Origin: Haemophilus parainfluenzae
Lineage (GTDB): Bacteria; Pseudomonadota; Gammaproteobacteria; Enterobacterales; Pasteurellaceae
Assembly (NCBI RefSeq): GCF_014931275.1
Contig: NZ_CP063110.1
Span: 627,501-691,500, forward strand
DNA: 64,000 bases
Direction of reading: 5' to 3'
Part shown: positions 38,830 through 46,559 of the stretch, in pieces
Position numbering within the stretch: position 1 is the first letter of the stretch
Layout of the letters: the number at the start of each line of letters is the position of its first letter
Program-made: the position numbers and the translations under genes
Notes under the pieces: model-generated
Told to the model about the DNA's origin: nothing
What the model saw: only the letters and a program-made list of their open reading frames with translations
Database searches by the model: none

Positions 38830-40158
38830 ATGAATTTATCCCCATTTGAAGAATTCGACCTGTCCCCCGAATTATTAAAAGCCTTAGAAAAGAAAGGCTA
38901 CACCCGCCCAACTGCCATTCAATTAGAAGCGATTCCTGCTGCCATGGAAGAGCGTGATGTGCTCGGTTCTGCACCAACAGGCACAGGTAAAACGGCTGCA
39001 TTTTTATTACCAGCAATTCAGCATTTATTGGATTATCCTCGTCGTAAACCAGGCGCACCTCGCATTTTAATTTTAACGCCAACCCGTGAGTTAGCAATGC
39101 AGGTTGCAGAGCAAGCGGAAGAGTTGGCGCAGTTCACGCATTTGAAGATTGCAACCATTACCGGCGGTGTGGCGTATCAAAATCATGGGGAAGTATTTAA
39201 TTCAAATCAGGATATCGTGGTGGCAACACCAGGGCGTTTATTGCAATACATCAAAGAAGAAAACTTTGATTGTCGTGCGGTAGAAATGCTGATTTTTGAT
39301 GAAGCAGATCGCATGTTGCAAATGGGTTTTGGTCAAGATGCGGAGAAAATTGCGGCTGAAACACGTTGGCGTAAACAAACCCTTCTTTTCTCTGCCACCT
39401 TAGAAGGGGAGCTATTAGTTGATTTCGCAGAACGTTTATTGAATGATCCGGTAAAAATTGATGCCGAGCCAAGCCGTCGTGAGCGTAAGAAAATCAACCA
39501 ATGGTATTATCATGCCGACAGCAATGAGCACAAAATCAAGTTGCTTGCACGTTTTATCGAAACCGAGAACGTGAGCCGTGGTATTGTGTTTGTTCGTCGT
39601 CGCGAAGATGTGCGTGAGCTTTCTGAAACGTTGCGTAAACGTGGCATTCGTTCTACTTATTTAGAAGGCGATATGGCGCAAACACAACGTAATAATGCCA
39701 TTGATAAATTGAAATCCGGTATTGTCACCGTGTTAGTGGCGACTGATGTCGCCGCACGTGGGATTGATATTGATGATGTCACACATGTCATGAACTTTGA
39801 TTTGCCTTACAGCGCGGATACCTATTTACATCGTATTGGTCGTACGGCTCGCGCAGGGAAAAAGGGTACAGCAGTTTCTTTTGTGGAAGCCCATGATTAC
39901 AAATTGCTCGGTAAAATTAAACGCTATACGGAAGAGCTTTTAAAAGCGCGTATTTTAGAAGGGCTAGAACCTCGTACTAAACCACCGAAAGATGGGGAAG
40001 TAAAATCCATGTCTAAAAAGCAAAAAGCACGTATTAAAGAAAAGCGTGAAGAAAAGAAAAAAGCAGACGCGAAGAAGAAAGCTAAACTGCGTCATAAAGA
40101 TACGAAAAATATAGGTAAACGCCGTAAACCAAGCATAGAAAAAACAGCCGAGAAATAA
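38830..40158 (+). CDS. srmB: DEAD-box RNA helicase SrmB
   Basis: This 442-aa ATP-dependent helicase acts in early 50S assembly. The Q motif is near 20-35 (GYTRPTAIQ), motif I SAPTGTGKT is at about 47-55, the DEAD box is IFDEADRML near 155, and the SAT motif is FSATLEG. The C-terminal helicase domain ends with HRIGRTARAG, then a Lys-rich tail of about 70 residues. Synteny with trmN6 supports SrmB over other DEAD paralogues. Confidence 0.93.
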   Translation: MNLSPFEEFDLSPELLKALEKKGYTRPTAIQLEAIPAAMEERDVLGSAPTGTGKTAAFLLPAIQHLLDYPRRKPGAPRILILTPTRELAMQVAEQAEELAQFTHLKIATITGGVAYQNHGEVFNSNQDIVVATPGRLLQYIKEENFDCRAVEMLIFDEADRMLQMGFGQDAEKIAAETRWRKQTLLFSATLEGELLVDFAERLLNDPVKIDAEPSRRERKKINQWYYHADSNEHKIKLLARFIETENVSRGIVFVRRREDVRELSETLRKRGIRSTYLEGDMAQTQRNNAIDKLKSGIVTVLVATDVAARGIDIDDVTHVMNFDLPYSADTYLHRIGRTARAGKKGTAVSFVEAHDYKLLGKIKRYTEELLKARILEGLEPRTKPPKDGEVKSMSKKQKARIKEKREEKKKADAKKKAKLRHKDTKNIGKRRKPSIEKTAEK

Positions 40159-40162
40159 TAAA

Positions 40163-40197
40163 AAAAACCGCACTTAATTAAGTGCGGTTATTTTTTT
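40163..40197. terminator. Perfectly palindromic uptake-signal pair after srmB
   Basis: Positions 40166-40189 are a perfect 24-base palindrome of two uptake signals joined tail to tail, followed by TTTTTTT. It can serve srmB and the opposing lipoprotein gene. Confidence 0.85.
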
Positions 40198-40199
40198 GA

Positions 40200-40403
40200 C
40201 TATTTATTGACTTGGCTACCGATTACGCCACCTAATGCGGCACCACCTAATGTGGTTGCGGCATTACCACCAAGCATATAGCCTGCTGCACCACCGATAG
40301 CGGCGCCAGCTGTTGTATTTTTTTGAGTACGACTCATATTTCCACATGCTGCAAGAGAAATAACAGTCATCGCGATAACAAGTGATTTTCCAATTAATTT
40401 CAT
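40200..40403 (-). CDS. Small glycine-zipper lipoprotein
   Basis: This 67-aa predicted lipoprotein has a signal peptide ending in SLAAC (Cys20). The mature part is dominated by a glycine-zipper repeat (AGAAIGGAAGYMLGG and LGGAALGGVIG) that forms paired helices in membranes. It resembles OsmB/SlyB-like outer-membrane lipoproteins by composition only. The ribosome site (GGAGAGATCC) is good. Confidence 0.8.
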   Translation of the reverse strand: MKLIGKSLVIAMTVISLAACGNMSRTQKNTTAGAAIGGAAGYMLGGNAATTLGGAALGGVIGSQVNK

Positions 40404-40532
40404 AGGATCTCTCCGTGTTTAACATATAAAACTATCCATATTGATAGTAATCCCTAAGACAAACAGAGATGAATGAAAGTTCAAAAATATGCGTTTTTCG
40501 ATGTTTTTCTGAACAATTAAATATATTGAATG

Positions 40533-40853
40533 TTAATCTTTAGCTTGATCTAATACTTTCGCTACCACTTTCAAATATTCAATCGCCAAACTATGATGCC
40601 CTGTACTGGCATTAAACACTAAATCCTCACTTAATACGCCACAGGGCATATCCTCGGGGATCTTACCGTCCTCATAAGCTTGATAATCTTCTCGCCAGTC
40701 ACCATCAAAATAATAGTGTTCTAAGGTTTTCATTTTTGGTAAGAAGGCCTGCCATTTTTCAAGAAATTGTTCTGCGTCAGCTAAGAAACTCTCTGCTTCA
40801 TTGAGAAGGTTTTCCATTTCTGAAATTTTATCCAAGCGTGATTGAGGTAACAT
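40533..40853 (-). CDS. DUF4298 family protein, unknown function
   Basis: This 106-aa protein is acidic and helical: residues ~5-50 form a likely coiled coil, then EHYYFDGDWREDYQAYEDG and GVLSEDLVFNASTGHHSLA, which I associate with DUF4298. It has no signal peptide or membrane segment. The ATG at 40853 has GGAG 7 nt upstream; a TTG-started version would reach 40865. It lies downstream of gnd on the same strand beyond a paired uptake signal. Confidence 0.8.
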   Translation of the reverse strand: MLPQSRLDKISEMENLLNEAESFLADAEQFLEKWQAFLPKMKTLEHYYFDGDWREDYQAYEDGKIPEDMPCGVLSEDLVFNASTGHHSLAIEYLKVVAKVLDQAKD

Positions 40854-40879
40854 AGGTTTCTCCAAAATAAGGTAAAAAT

Positions 40880-40912
40880 AAACCGCACTTTATGCGAACA
40901 AAGTGCGGTGAG
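40880..40912. terminator. Inverted uptake-signal pair after gnd
   Basis: ACCGCACTT (40882-40890) and AAGTGCGGT (40901-40909) face each other around a 10-nt loop. It is terminator-like but the T tract is short. Confidence 0.65.
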
Positions 40913-40931
40913 TTTATCACGAGTTTTTTAC

Positions 40932-42386
40932 TTACACATCATAAGTGGTGGATGCAGTATTACCACCGCGACCCGTCCAGTTGGTGTGGAAGAATTCACC
41001 ACGAGGTTTATCAGTACGTTCATAAGTATGAGCACCGAAGTAGTCACGTTGTGCTTGCAATAAGTTTGCCGGTAAACGTGCTGAAGTATAGCCATCTAAG
41101 AAGGTAATCGCAGAGGCCATACAAGGCATTGGGATACCCACTTCGATCGATTTTGCCACCACTTTACGCCAGTCACTTAATGCGTTTTCTAAAATGCCTT
41201 TGAAGTAGCTATCTGAACCCAAGAAGATTAAATCTGGATTTGCTTCATATGCATCCCGAATGTTGCCTAAGAAACGGCTACGGATAATACAACCTTCACG
41301 CCATAACAACGCTGTTGCGCCGTAGTTGATGTTCCAGCCAAATTGTTCAGAGGCTTCACGAATCAGCATAAAGCCTTGTGCGTAAGAAATGATTTTTGAC
41401 GCCAATAATGCTTTACGTACTGCTTCAATCCACACTTTTTTATCGCCTTCAACCGGTTGAATTGTTTTGCCAAATAATTGATTAGCGGCAACACGTTGAT
41501 CTTTAAATGAAGAGACACAACGAGCAAAGACGGATTCAGTGATTAAGGTTAATGGAATACCGAAATCTAATGCATTGATACCTGTCCATTTACCAGTCCC
41601 TTTTTGGCCAGCTGTATCTAAGATTTTTTCAACTAATGGTTCACCATCAGCATCTTTATAACCAAGAATATCGGTGGTGATATCAATTAAATAGCTATCA
41701 AGTTCAGTTTTTTTCCATTCTGCGAAGATAGCCTGCATTTCTTCATAGCTTAAGCCTAAACCTTCTTTTAAGAATTGGTAAGCCTCACAGATTAATTGCA
41801 TATCGCCATATTCGATACCATTGTGAACCATTTTCACGAAGTGGCCAGCACCTTCACCGCCAACCCAGTCACAGCAAGGTTCGCCTTGTTCGGTTTTAGC
41901 TGAGATTGCTTGGAAGATTGGTTTAACATATGGCCATGCTTCTTGGTTACCGCCCGGCATAATAGATGGTCCATGACGCGCACCTTCTTCACCACCTGAA
42001 ACACCCGAACCAATAAAGCGAATGCCTTTTTCAGCCAATGCTTTTACACGACGGTTGGTATCTGGGTAGTTTGAGTTACCGCCATCAATAATGATGTCGC
42101 CTTCTTCTAAATGTGGCAGTAATGCCTCAATGAATTGATCTACTACATCACCCGCGCGCACCATTAACATCACTTTACGTGGTTTTTCCAATTTAGAAGC
42201 TAAATCTTCTAAAGAGTATGCGCCGATAATATTGGTGCCTTTTGCTGCACCTTGTAAAAATTCATCCACTTTTGAAGTGGTACGGTTATACGCCACAACT
42301 TTAAAGCCATGATCATTCATATTTAAAATGAGGTTTTGCCCCATTACGGCTAAGCCGATAACACCGATGTCGCCTTTTACTGACAT
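40932..42386 (-). CDS. gnd: 6-phosphogluconate dehydrogenase (decarboxylating)
   Basis: This 484-aa cytoplasmic enzyme is the third step of the oxidative pentose phosphate pathway and produces ribulose-5-phosphate and NADPH. The NADP loop is GVIGLAVMGQNLILNM (8-23). The substrate motif GVSGGEEGARHGPSIMPGG is near 128-146 and the catalytic Lys segment (GAGHFVKMVHNGIEYGDMQL) near 178-197. Its partners zwf and pgl are ~8 kb upstream on the same strand. The leader holds an unusual hairpin set. Confidence 0.97.
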   Translation of the reverse strand: MSVKGDIGVIGLAVMGQNLILNMNDHGFKVVAYNRTTSKVDEFLQGAAKGTNIIGAYSLEDLASKLEKPRKVMLMVRAGDVVDQFIEALLPHLEEGDIIIDGGNSNYPDTNRRVKALAEKGIRFIGSGVSGGEEGARHGPSIMPGGNQEAWPYVKPIFQAISAKTEQGEPCCDWVGGEGAGHFVKMVHNGIEYGDMQLICEAYQFLKEGLGLSYEEMQAIFAEWKKTELDSYLIDITTDILGYKDADGEPLVEKILDTAGQKGTGKWTGINALDFGIPLTLITESVFARCVSSFKDQRVAANQLFGKTIQPVEGDKKVWIEAVRKALLASKIISYAQGFMLIREASEQFGWNINYGATALLWREGCIIRSRFLGNIRDAYEANPDLIFLGSDSYFKGILENALSDWRKVVAKSIEVGIPMPCMASAITFLDGYTSARLPANLLQAQRDYFGAHTYERTDKPRGEFFHTNWTGRGGNTASTTYDV

Positions 42387-42407
42387 TGTTTTCTCCTGTT
42401 GTAGGGC

Positions 42408-42462
42408 GGGGGATTATCCCACCATTATTTTTAAATAGTTAATAGTGGGATAAATCCCACTT
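42408..42462 (-). promoter_or_regulatory. Alternative-hairpin element in the gnd leader
   Basis: In gnd-sense RNA four segments occur in order: a AGUGGGA (42461-42455), b UCCCACUAUUA (42450-42440), c UAAUGGUGGGA (42427-42417) and d UCCCCC (42413-42408). a pairs with b, c with d, and b with c. The b:c helix extends to 14 bp with one GU pair. No U tract follows, so it is not a simple terminator. It ends ~15 nt before the gnd ribosome site (CAGGAG). Confidence 0.55.
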
Positions 42463-42474
42463 TAAAGATATAAA

Positions 42475-42870
42475 CTATTTATGTTTATTTTTTATAATAT
42501 AATCAAAAACATCTCTATTAAAAAATCCAGAATTATAGCTATTTGTTCTTTCTCGCAAAGGAGTAATAATTCCTTCATTTATATATTCAGGTAAGTTTTT
42601 AATAAAAATAACATCTGAAGGATCTTTATGATATCCTAGATAAATTAGAATTTGAGCTTGTATATCATTTATCTGAACTAACTTTACTCTATCAAATTTA
42701 TATCTTTGATAATCAACAGCAATCAGATAGCCGATAGCATCTAAATATTCTTCGAGTTTTTCTCTGCTAAAAAAAGAATTGTGACAAAAGTCGTGTAAAA
42801 AACTATTAGGATTTTCTTCATAATTATCATCAATAATTTTTTTCGCATTTTCAAGCTGTGTTGTAGACAT
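42475..42870 (-). CDS. AT-rich hypothetical protein
   Basis: This 131-aa predicted soluble protein has many Asn, Ile and Tyr residues and no signal peptide or membrane helix. I do not recognise a family. Base composition is visibly more AT-rich than in gnd. The ATG at 42870 has AGGGAA upstream; an alternative TTG at 42873 adds one residue. It lies between gnd and a broken GNAT copy, in a spot that looks like an accessory insertion site. A toxin-immunity type protein is possible by size and setting, but nothing in the sequence proves it. Confidence 0.65.
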   Translation of the reverse strand: MSTTQLENAKKIIDDNYEENPNSFLHDFCHNSFFSREKLEEYLDAIGYLIAVDYQRYKFDRVKLVQINDIQAQILIYLGYHKDPSDVIFIKNLPEYINEGIITPLRERTNSYNSGFFNRDVFDYIIKNKHK

Positions 42871-42894
42871 CAAGGTTTCCCTTATACAATTAAA

Positions 42895-43052
42895 TTAACT
42901 CTTCGTCCATGCACTCATATGTTGAGTAAATCCAATATGCAGGTAATAATCTACCGCTTTGGGAGCGGATAACAGCACAATTTTAGCTTGTGGATGTAAG
43001 GCTTGTTTAGTGTGTTCAATCGACTGCAAGATGATACCTTGTTTCTGATATT
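42895..43052 (-). pseudogene. Truncated copy of the GNAT acetyltransferase gene (3' end only)
   Basis: This ~158-bp fragment matches the last 51 codons of the intact GNAT gene at 43878-44270 and shares even the sequence just past the stop codon. The frame is still open (YQKQGIILQSIEHTKQALHP onward, same C-terminus). The acetyl-CoA loop is changed (GIG to GII), and everything upstream is missing. Similarity stops abruptly at ~43052. It is best explained by partial tandem duplication and decay. Confidence 0.85.
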
Positions 43053-43069
43053 CTATAACAAAATTTCTT

Positions 43070-43402
43070 TTAAATTTCTCTAATTAAAGAGCTGCCTTGC
43101 TCTAACGTGTCTAGCCACTGCCATTTTTCATGACCGATGAGTTTACTTTCTTCTAAAGAAAATGTTGTACAGCAACGCCCCAAACGATTTTCTAGAGATT
43201 GATTTAAATGTTGATACGTAAATTCAATTTGAGTATCGTCAATCCATTTTCCAATTAAAAAGCCTTTTAAAATTTCACCGCCACCATATTCTGCCCAAAT
43301 CATTTTACCTTGTTGATGGTAATGAAATTCTGTTTGACTACTGACCTCACCATTTGCGGTGTTTTCAACAGCAACAAATTTTTTATTATCTAAATTCAAC
43401 AT
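43070..43402 (-). CDS. Small beta-rich protein, often mislabelled N-acetylglutamate synthase
   Basis: This 110-aa protein begins MLNLDNKKFVAVENTANGEV. The pattern (FHYHQQGKMIWAEYGGGEI, GFLIGKW, HEKWQW) matches a small lipocalin-like family that databases often name N-acetylglutamate synthase. It has no acetyltransferase motif, so that name should not be trusted. The ATG at 43402 has GGAG 8 nt upstream. It lies 32 nt after the lipoprotein gene on the same strand. Confidence 0.7.
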   Translation of the reverse strand: MLNLDNKKFVAVENTANGEVSSQTEFHYHQQGKMIWAEYGGGEILKGFLIGKWIDDTQIEFTYQHLNQSLENRLGRCCTTFSLEESKLIGHEKWQWLDTLEQGSSLIREI

Positions 43403-43434
43403 TAAAGTCACTCCGCATCTAATGTATCTATATC

Positions 43435-43863
43435 TTATTTTTGCATAATGTAATGCATTTCTACATTTTTCGCTTTTGCGGCTTTTTCTAGATCTGCTTT
43501 ATCACTTTGACTATCTCCAACAAGGTATAAAGATACATCCTTACCGACCTTTTCTGCATTATTTAGTCCATACATAGCAACTGCTTTATTCACAGATTGA
43601 CTGTTCCCTGCAATTCCAATGTGTAAATTATTTGTAGCTAAAAGAGATACGAGTCGTTTTCCTGAAGTACCACCTGCGGTTCTAATCGTTGCTACAAGCA
43701 TTCCATTTGAAACTGGGTTTCCTGCTTCTGGAACTTGAAGCATTACTGAGCGATTATCTTTTGGCATTTGTGCCGCTAACTGATCTAAAGATGGACCAGA
43801 TGAACAAGCAAATAACAAAGTTGAAGTAAGTAGTACAAACAGTTTTTTCATTTTTGTCGCCAT
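43435..43863 (-). CDS. Predicted lipoprotein, unknown function
   Basis: This 142-aa protein has a signal peptide with lipobox LFAC, followed by SSGPSLDQ. The mature part is a small soluble alpha/beta-like domain with no recognised family. Two ATG codons are possible (43863 and 43851, the latter giving MKKLFVLLTS); neither has a strong ribosome site. It starts 15 nt after the GNAT gene, so the two are probably co-transcribed. Confidence 0.7.
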   Translation of the reverse strand: MATKMKKLFVLLTSTLLFACSSGPSLDQLAAQMPKDNRSVMLQVPEAGNPVSNGMLVATIRTAGGTSGKRLVSLLATNNLHIGIAGNSQSVNKAVAMYGLNNAEKVGKDVSLYLVGDSQSDKADLEKAAKAKNVEMHYIMQK

Positions 43864-43877
43864 ATCATTCTAATAAA

Positions 43878-44270
43878 TTAACTCTTCGTCCACGCACTCA
43901 TATGTTGAGTAAATCCAATATGTGGATAATAATCCACTGCTTGTGGAGCGGATAAAAGCACAATTTTGGCTTGTGGATGTAAGGCGTGTTTAGTGTGTTC
44001 AATTAACTGCAAGCCGATACCTTGTTTTTGATATTGTTCATCAACCGCTAAATCAGATAAATAACAGCAGTAGGCAAAATCCGTCACCGAACGTGCCACA
44101 CCCACTAATCGTTCACCATCCCAAGCGGTGATTAATAAATCCGCATGGTGCAACATTGCTGCGACACGCTTTTCATCCTCTAACGGACGGCGGGCGCCTA
44201 ATGTTGTTTTATTTAACAATCCAATAAATTGTTTAACTGAAATCGGTTCATTAATTTTATAGTCAATCAT
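43878..44270 (-). CDS. GNAT-family N-acetyltransferase
   Basis: This 130-aa protein has the acetyl-CoA motif A: LAVDEQYQKQGIGLQLIEH (about 74-92, Q-x-x-G-x-G type). The C-terminal FTQHMSAWTKS is shared with the truncated copy at 42895-43052. The substrate is unknown. It is intact and probably first gene of GNAT-lipoprotein-lipocalin-like. Confidence 0.85.
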   Translation of the reverse strand: MIDYKINEPISVKQFIGLLNKTTLGARRPLEDEKRVAAMLHHADLLITAWDGERLVGVARSVTDFAYCCYLSDLAVDEQYQKQGIGLQLIEHTKHALHPQAKIVLLSAPQAVDYYPHIGFTQHMSAWTKS

Positions 44271-44305
44271 TTGTTACTCCAGGTTTTAAAGGTTAAATAG
44301 ATAAA

Positions 44306-45364
44306 TTATTTAACCGTTCTATGACTCACAAAAGTCGGCAATCCGCCCCATGCTCCACCAATAAAGCCTTTACTAGAACCAGAAGTATGTTCCGCTGTAG
44401 TGATGAAAGTTTTGCCATTCCATGCTGCTTCGTAGCCATACCAGCTCTCAGCAAGGCCACTAGATTTATATGATCCTTCTACAATTAAAGCATTAAGCTT
44501 CTCATCATAATATGCAAAGTTGTATTGATCTTCCAATACTTGTTCTACTTTGCTCAATTTATTGTCCATGACCGCATAATAGCCGGTGTAAGCTGCACTA
44601 CCACTGATACACACTGCCTCAGCTAACACTTTTCCCTGCGTAAGTGAATAAAGTGTAATTGTCTTCTGTTCAGAATCATCATGAAGAGACAAACAGTAAT
44701 CAATTGCACTACTATCAGCACTTTTACGCAATAATGCTAATACGGCATCAAATTGTTTTTCGCCTCGTTTTAATTCTGTTTTGCTAGGGTTTTTAATATA
44801 GGCAACTTGAATTTTGGGTGCAACTTGTGGTGCTAATACCGTATGTTTCTCTTGTCCCTGACGAATTAACGCTGATGGCGTATTTAAACGCTGTTGAAAT
44901 TCATCCATCTTAAGCATCGCAGCTTTTGCCCCTTCATTCGACAATTTGCCTTTAAATTGACCAGAAATGAATTCAATATTGGCATTCTCTTTTAAGGCCT
45001 TTAATAACGCAGCTGTTTGTTTATCATCGAGAGCAGCGATTTGTTTATCATTAGAATCAATATCGGTCATTTTGGGTACGACACTGAGCAATTTCCCATT
45101 GAGCATAATTTCTACAGGCTTGCCCTTATCGCTCTCATTATTTACCGATATTGCTAAAGAAGATTTTACTGCGGCTTTCTCACCAGCTTCTCGCCTAAAT
45201 AAAAGTGAAACCAAATCTGAACCATCTTGATAACCCGCCATATTACAAGTGCCGGTATTATCACAAATCAAATCCCAGTCTTGATAAGTCTTTTCAAACC
45301 CTTTTAACGATGGCGCAGCCATTGCAGTGAGTGGTAATAATGAGAAAAGAATAATTTTTTTCAT
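44306..45364 (-). CDS. DUF1176 secreted protein, copy 1 (type A, C-terminal cysteines lost)
   Basis: This 352-aa periplasmic or exported protein has a Sec signal peptide (MKKIILFSLLPLTAMAAPS). The N-terminal family motif is DWDLICDNTGTCNMAGYQ with two cysteines; the middle helix is MLKMDEFQQRLNTPSALIRQ. It is last of five tandem paralogues. Where copies 2-5 have GDCW or GNCW and a second Cys near GSCKG, this copy has AESW and GSSKG, so both C-terminal cysteines are serine. The function of the family is not known to me. Confidence 0.85.
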   Translation of the reverse strand: MKKIILFSLLPLTAMAAPSLKGFEKTYQDWDLICDNTGTCNMAGYQDGSDLVSLLFRREAGEKAAVKSSLAISVNNESDKGKPVEIMLNGKLLSVVPKMTDIDSNDKQIAALDDKQTAALLKALKENANIEFISGQFKGKLSNEGAKAAMLKMDEFQQRLNTPSALIRQGQEKHTVLAPQVAPKIQVAYIKNPSKTELKRGEKQFDAVLALLRKSADSSAIDYCLSLHDDSEQKTITLYSLTQGKVLAEAVCISGSAAYTGYYAVMDNKLSKVEQVLEDQYNFAYYDEKLNALIVEGSYKSSGLAESWYGYEAAWNGKTFITTAEHTSGSSKGFIGGAWGGLPTFVSHRTVK

Positions 45365-45370
45365 GTTATC

Positions 45371-45425
45371 AATTCCTAACAGAAGATTTGCAAAAAATTC
45401 GTCAGATCTAACCGCTTACAAGCGG
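45371..45425 (-). repeat. DUF1176 array spacer repeat 1
   Basis: The spacer between copies 1 and 2 has GAAGATTTGCAAAAAATTCG followed by TCAGATCTAACCGCTT (plus-strand view). It also has a hairpin CCGCTTGTAAGCGG in the minus-strand RNA. The same block recurs in the other three spacers. Confidence 0.8.
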
Positions 45426-45435
45426 GCAGTGATTT

Positions 45436-46491
45436 TTATTTTACTTTAAGCTCGCTTACAAAAGTTGGCAATGGGCCCCAAGCTCCGCCCCCGAACCCTT
45501 TGCAAGAGCCTGTGGTATGTTCTTTAGTGAGAATAAAAGTGTTGCCGTTCCATACTGCTTCCTGCCCATGCCAACAATCGCCAAGACCACGCGCTTTAAA
45601 TGCCCCTTCTACCTTTAAAACATGAGTGTTTTTATCATAATCAGCATAGTTATATTGGTTTTCGAGTACTTGTTCAACTTTGGTTAATTTTTCATCTAAC
45701 ACGGCATAGTAATTAATGTAATTATAACCACCCATACAAACAGCTTGAGCTAGCACTTTACCTTTCGTTAGTGGGTAAAGCGTAATTTTTTTGTTCCACT
45801 CTTCATCAATATGAAGTGCATAACAGTGATTTTCTGCATCTTCATTCGTCCCATTACTTTTACGTAATAATGCTAATACCGCATTAAACTGTTTTTTACC
45901 GCGTTTTAATTCTGTAGTTTGGCGTTTTTTCACACTTACTGCCTCAATTTTTGGTGCAGCCTGTGGCGATAATACCGCATGTTTTTCTTGACCTTGGCGA
46001 ATAAGTGCGGAATGCGTATTTAAACGTTGTTGAAACTCATCCATTTTGAGCATCGCGGCAGCTGCACCTTTATCAGAGACTTTCTCCTTAAACTCCCCAA
46101 AAATCACTTCAATACTTGCATTCCCTTTTAGCGCCGTGAGTAATTCTGTTGTTTGTTTTTCACTTAATTTTGCGTTCCCCTCTTCTGAGAAATTTTGGAT
46201 CGTACCGAGTGATTGACCATTTAAGATAATTTCAGCCGTTTTATTACCCAGTTCATCGGGTAATAATGCTAATTGCGCCGTCACAGGTGCTTTCTCACCC
46301 GCACTTCGAGTAAATAAAATCGAAACAGGATGCTCAGAGCCATCTCTTTCTTCTTGATAACCCGCCATATTACAGGTGCCGGTATTATCACAAATTAAAT
46401 CCCAGTCTTGATAAGTCTTTTCAAACCCTTTTAACGATGGCGCAGCCATTGCGGTAAGTGGTAGTAATGCGAGAAGAAGATATTTTTTCAT
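45436..46491 (-). CDS. DUF1176 secreted protein, copy 2 (type A)
   Basis: This 351-aa protein is very similar to copy 4. The signal peptide is MKKYLLLALLPLTAMAAPS and the paired-Cys N-terminal motif (DLICDNTGTCNM) follows. The C-terminal pair is GDCWHGQEAVWNG and TTGSCKGFGGGAWG. A 92-bp stretch (46178-46269) is identical by eye to copy 4. A one-off uptake-signal variant (AAGTGCGGA) is at 46003-46011. Confidence 0.85.
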   Translation of the reverse strand: MKKYLLLALLPLTAMAAPSLKGFEKTYQDWDLICDNTGTCNMAGYQEERDGSEHPVSILFTRSAGEKAPVTAQLALLPDELGNKTAEIILNGQSLGTIQNFSEEGNAKLSEKQTTELLTALKGNASIEVIFGEFKEKVSDKGAAAAMLKMDEFQQRLNTHSALIRQGQEKHAVLSPQAAPKIEAVSVKKRQTTELKRGKKQFNAVLALLRKSNGTNEDAENHCYALHIDEEWNKKITLYPLTKGKVLAQAVCMGGYNYINYYAVLDEKLTKVEQVLENQYNYADYDKNTHVLKVEGAFKARGLGDCWHGQEAVWNGNTFILTKEHTTGSCKGFGGGAWGPLPTFVSELKVK

Positions 46492-46496
46492 TTTAT

Positions 46497-46551
46497 GAAT
46501 CTCTAAAAGAAGTTTTGCAAAAAATTCGTCAAATCTAACCGCTTTTAAGCA
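46497..46551 (-). repeat. DUF1176 array spacer repeat 2
   Basis: The spacer between copies 2 and 3 has GAAGTTTTGCAAAAAATTCG followed by TCAAATCTAACCGCTT, with one difference from the common form. Confidence 0.8.
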
Positions 46552-46559
46552 CGTGTTGT

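Noticed and set aside
43070..43402. Annotation as N-acetylglutamate synthase
   Set aside because: The protein is only 110 residues and has neither an amino-acid-kinase nor a GNAT motif; the name is a known database carry-over for this small family.
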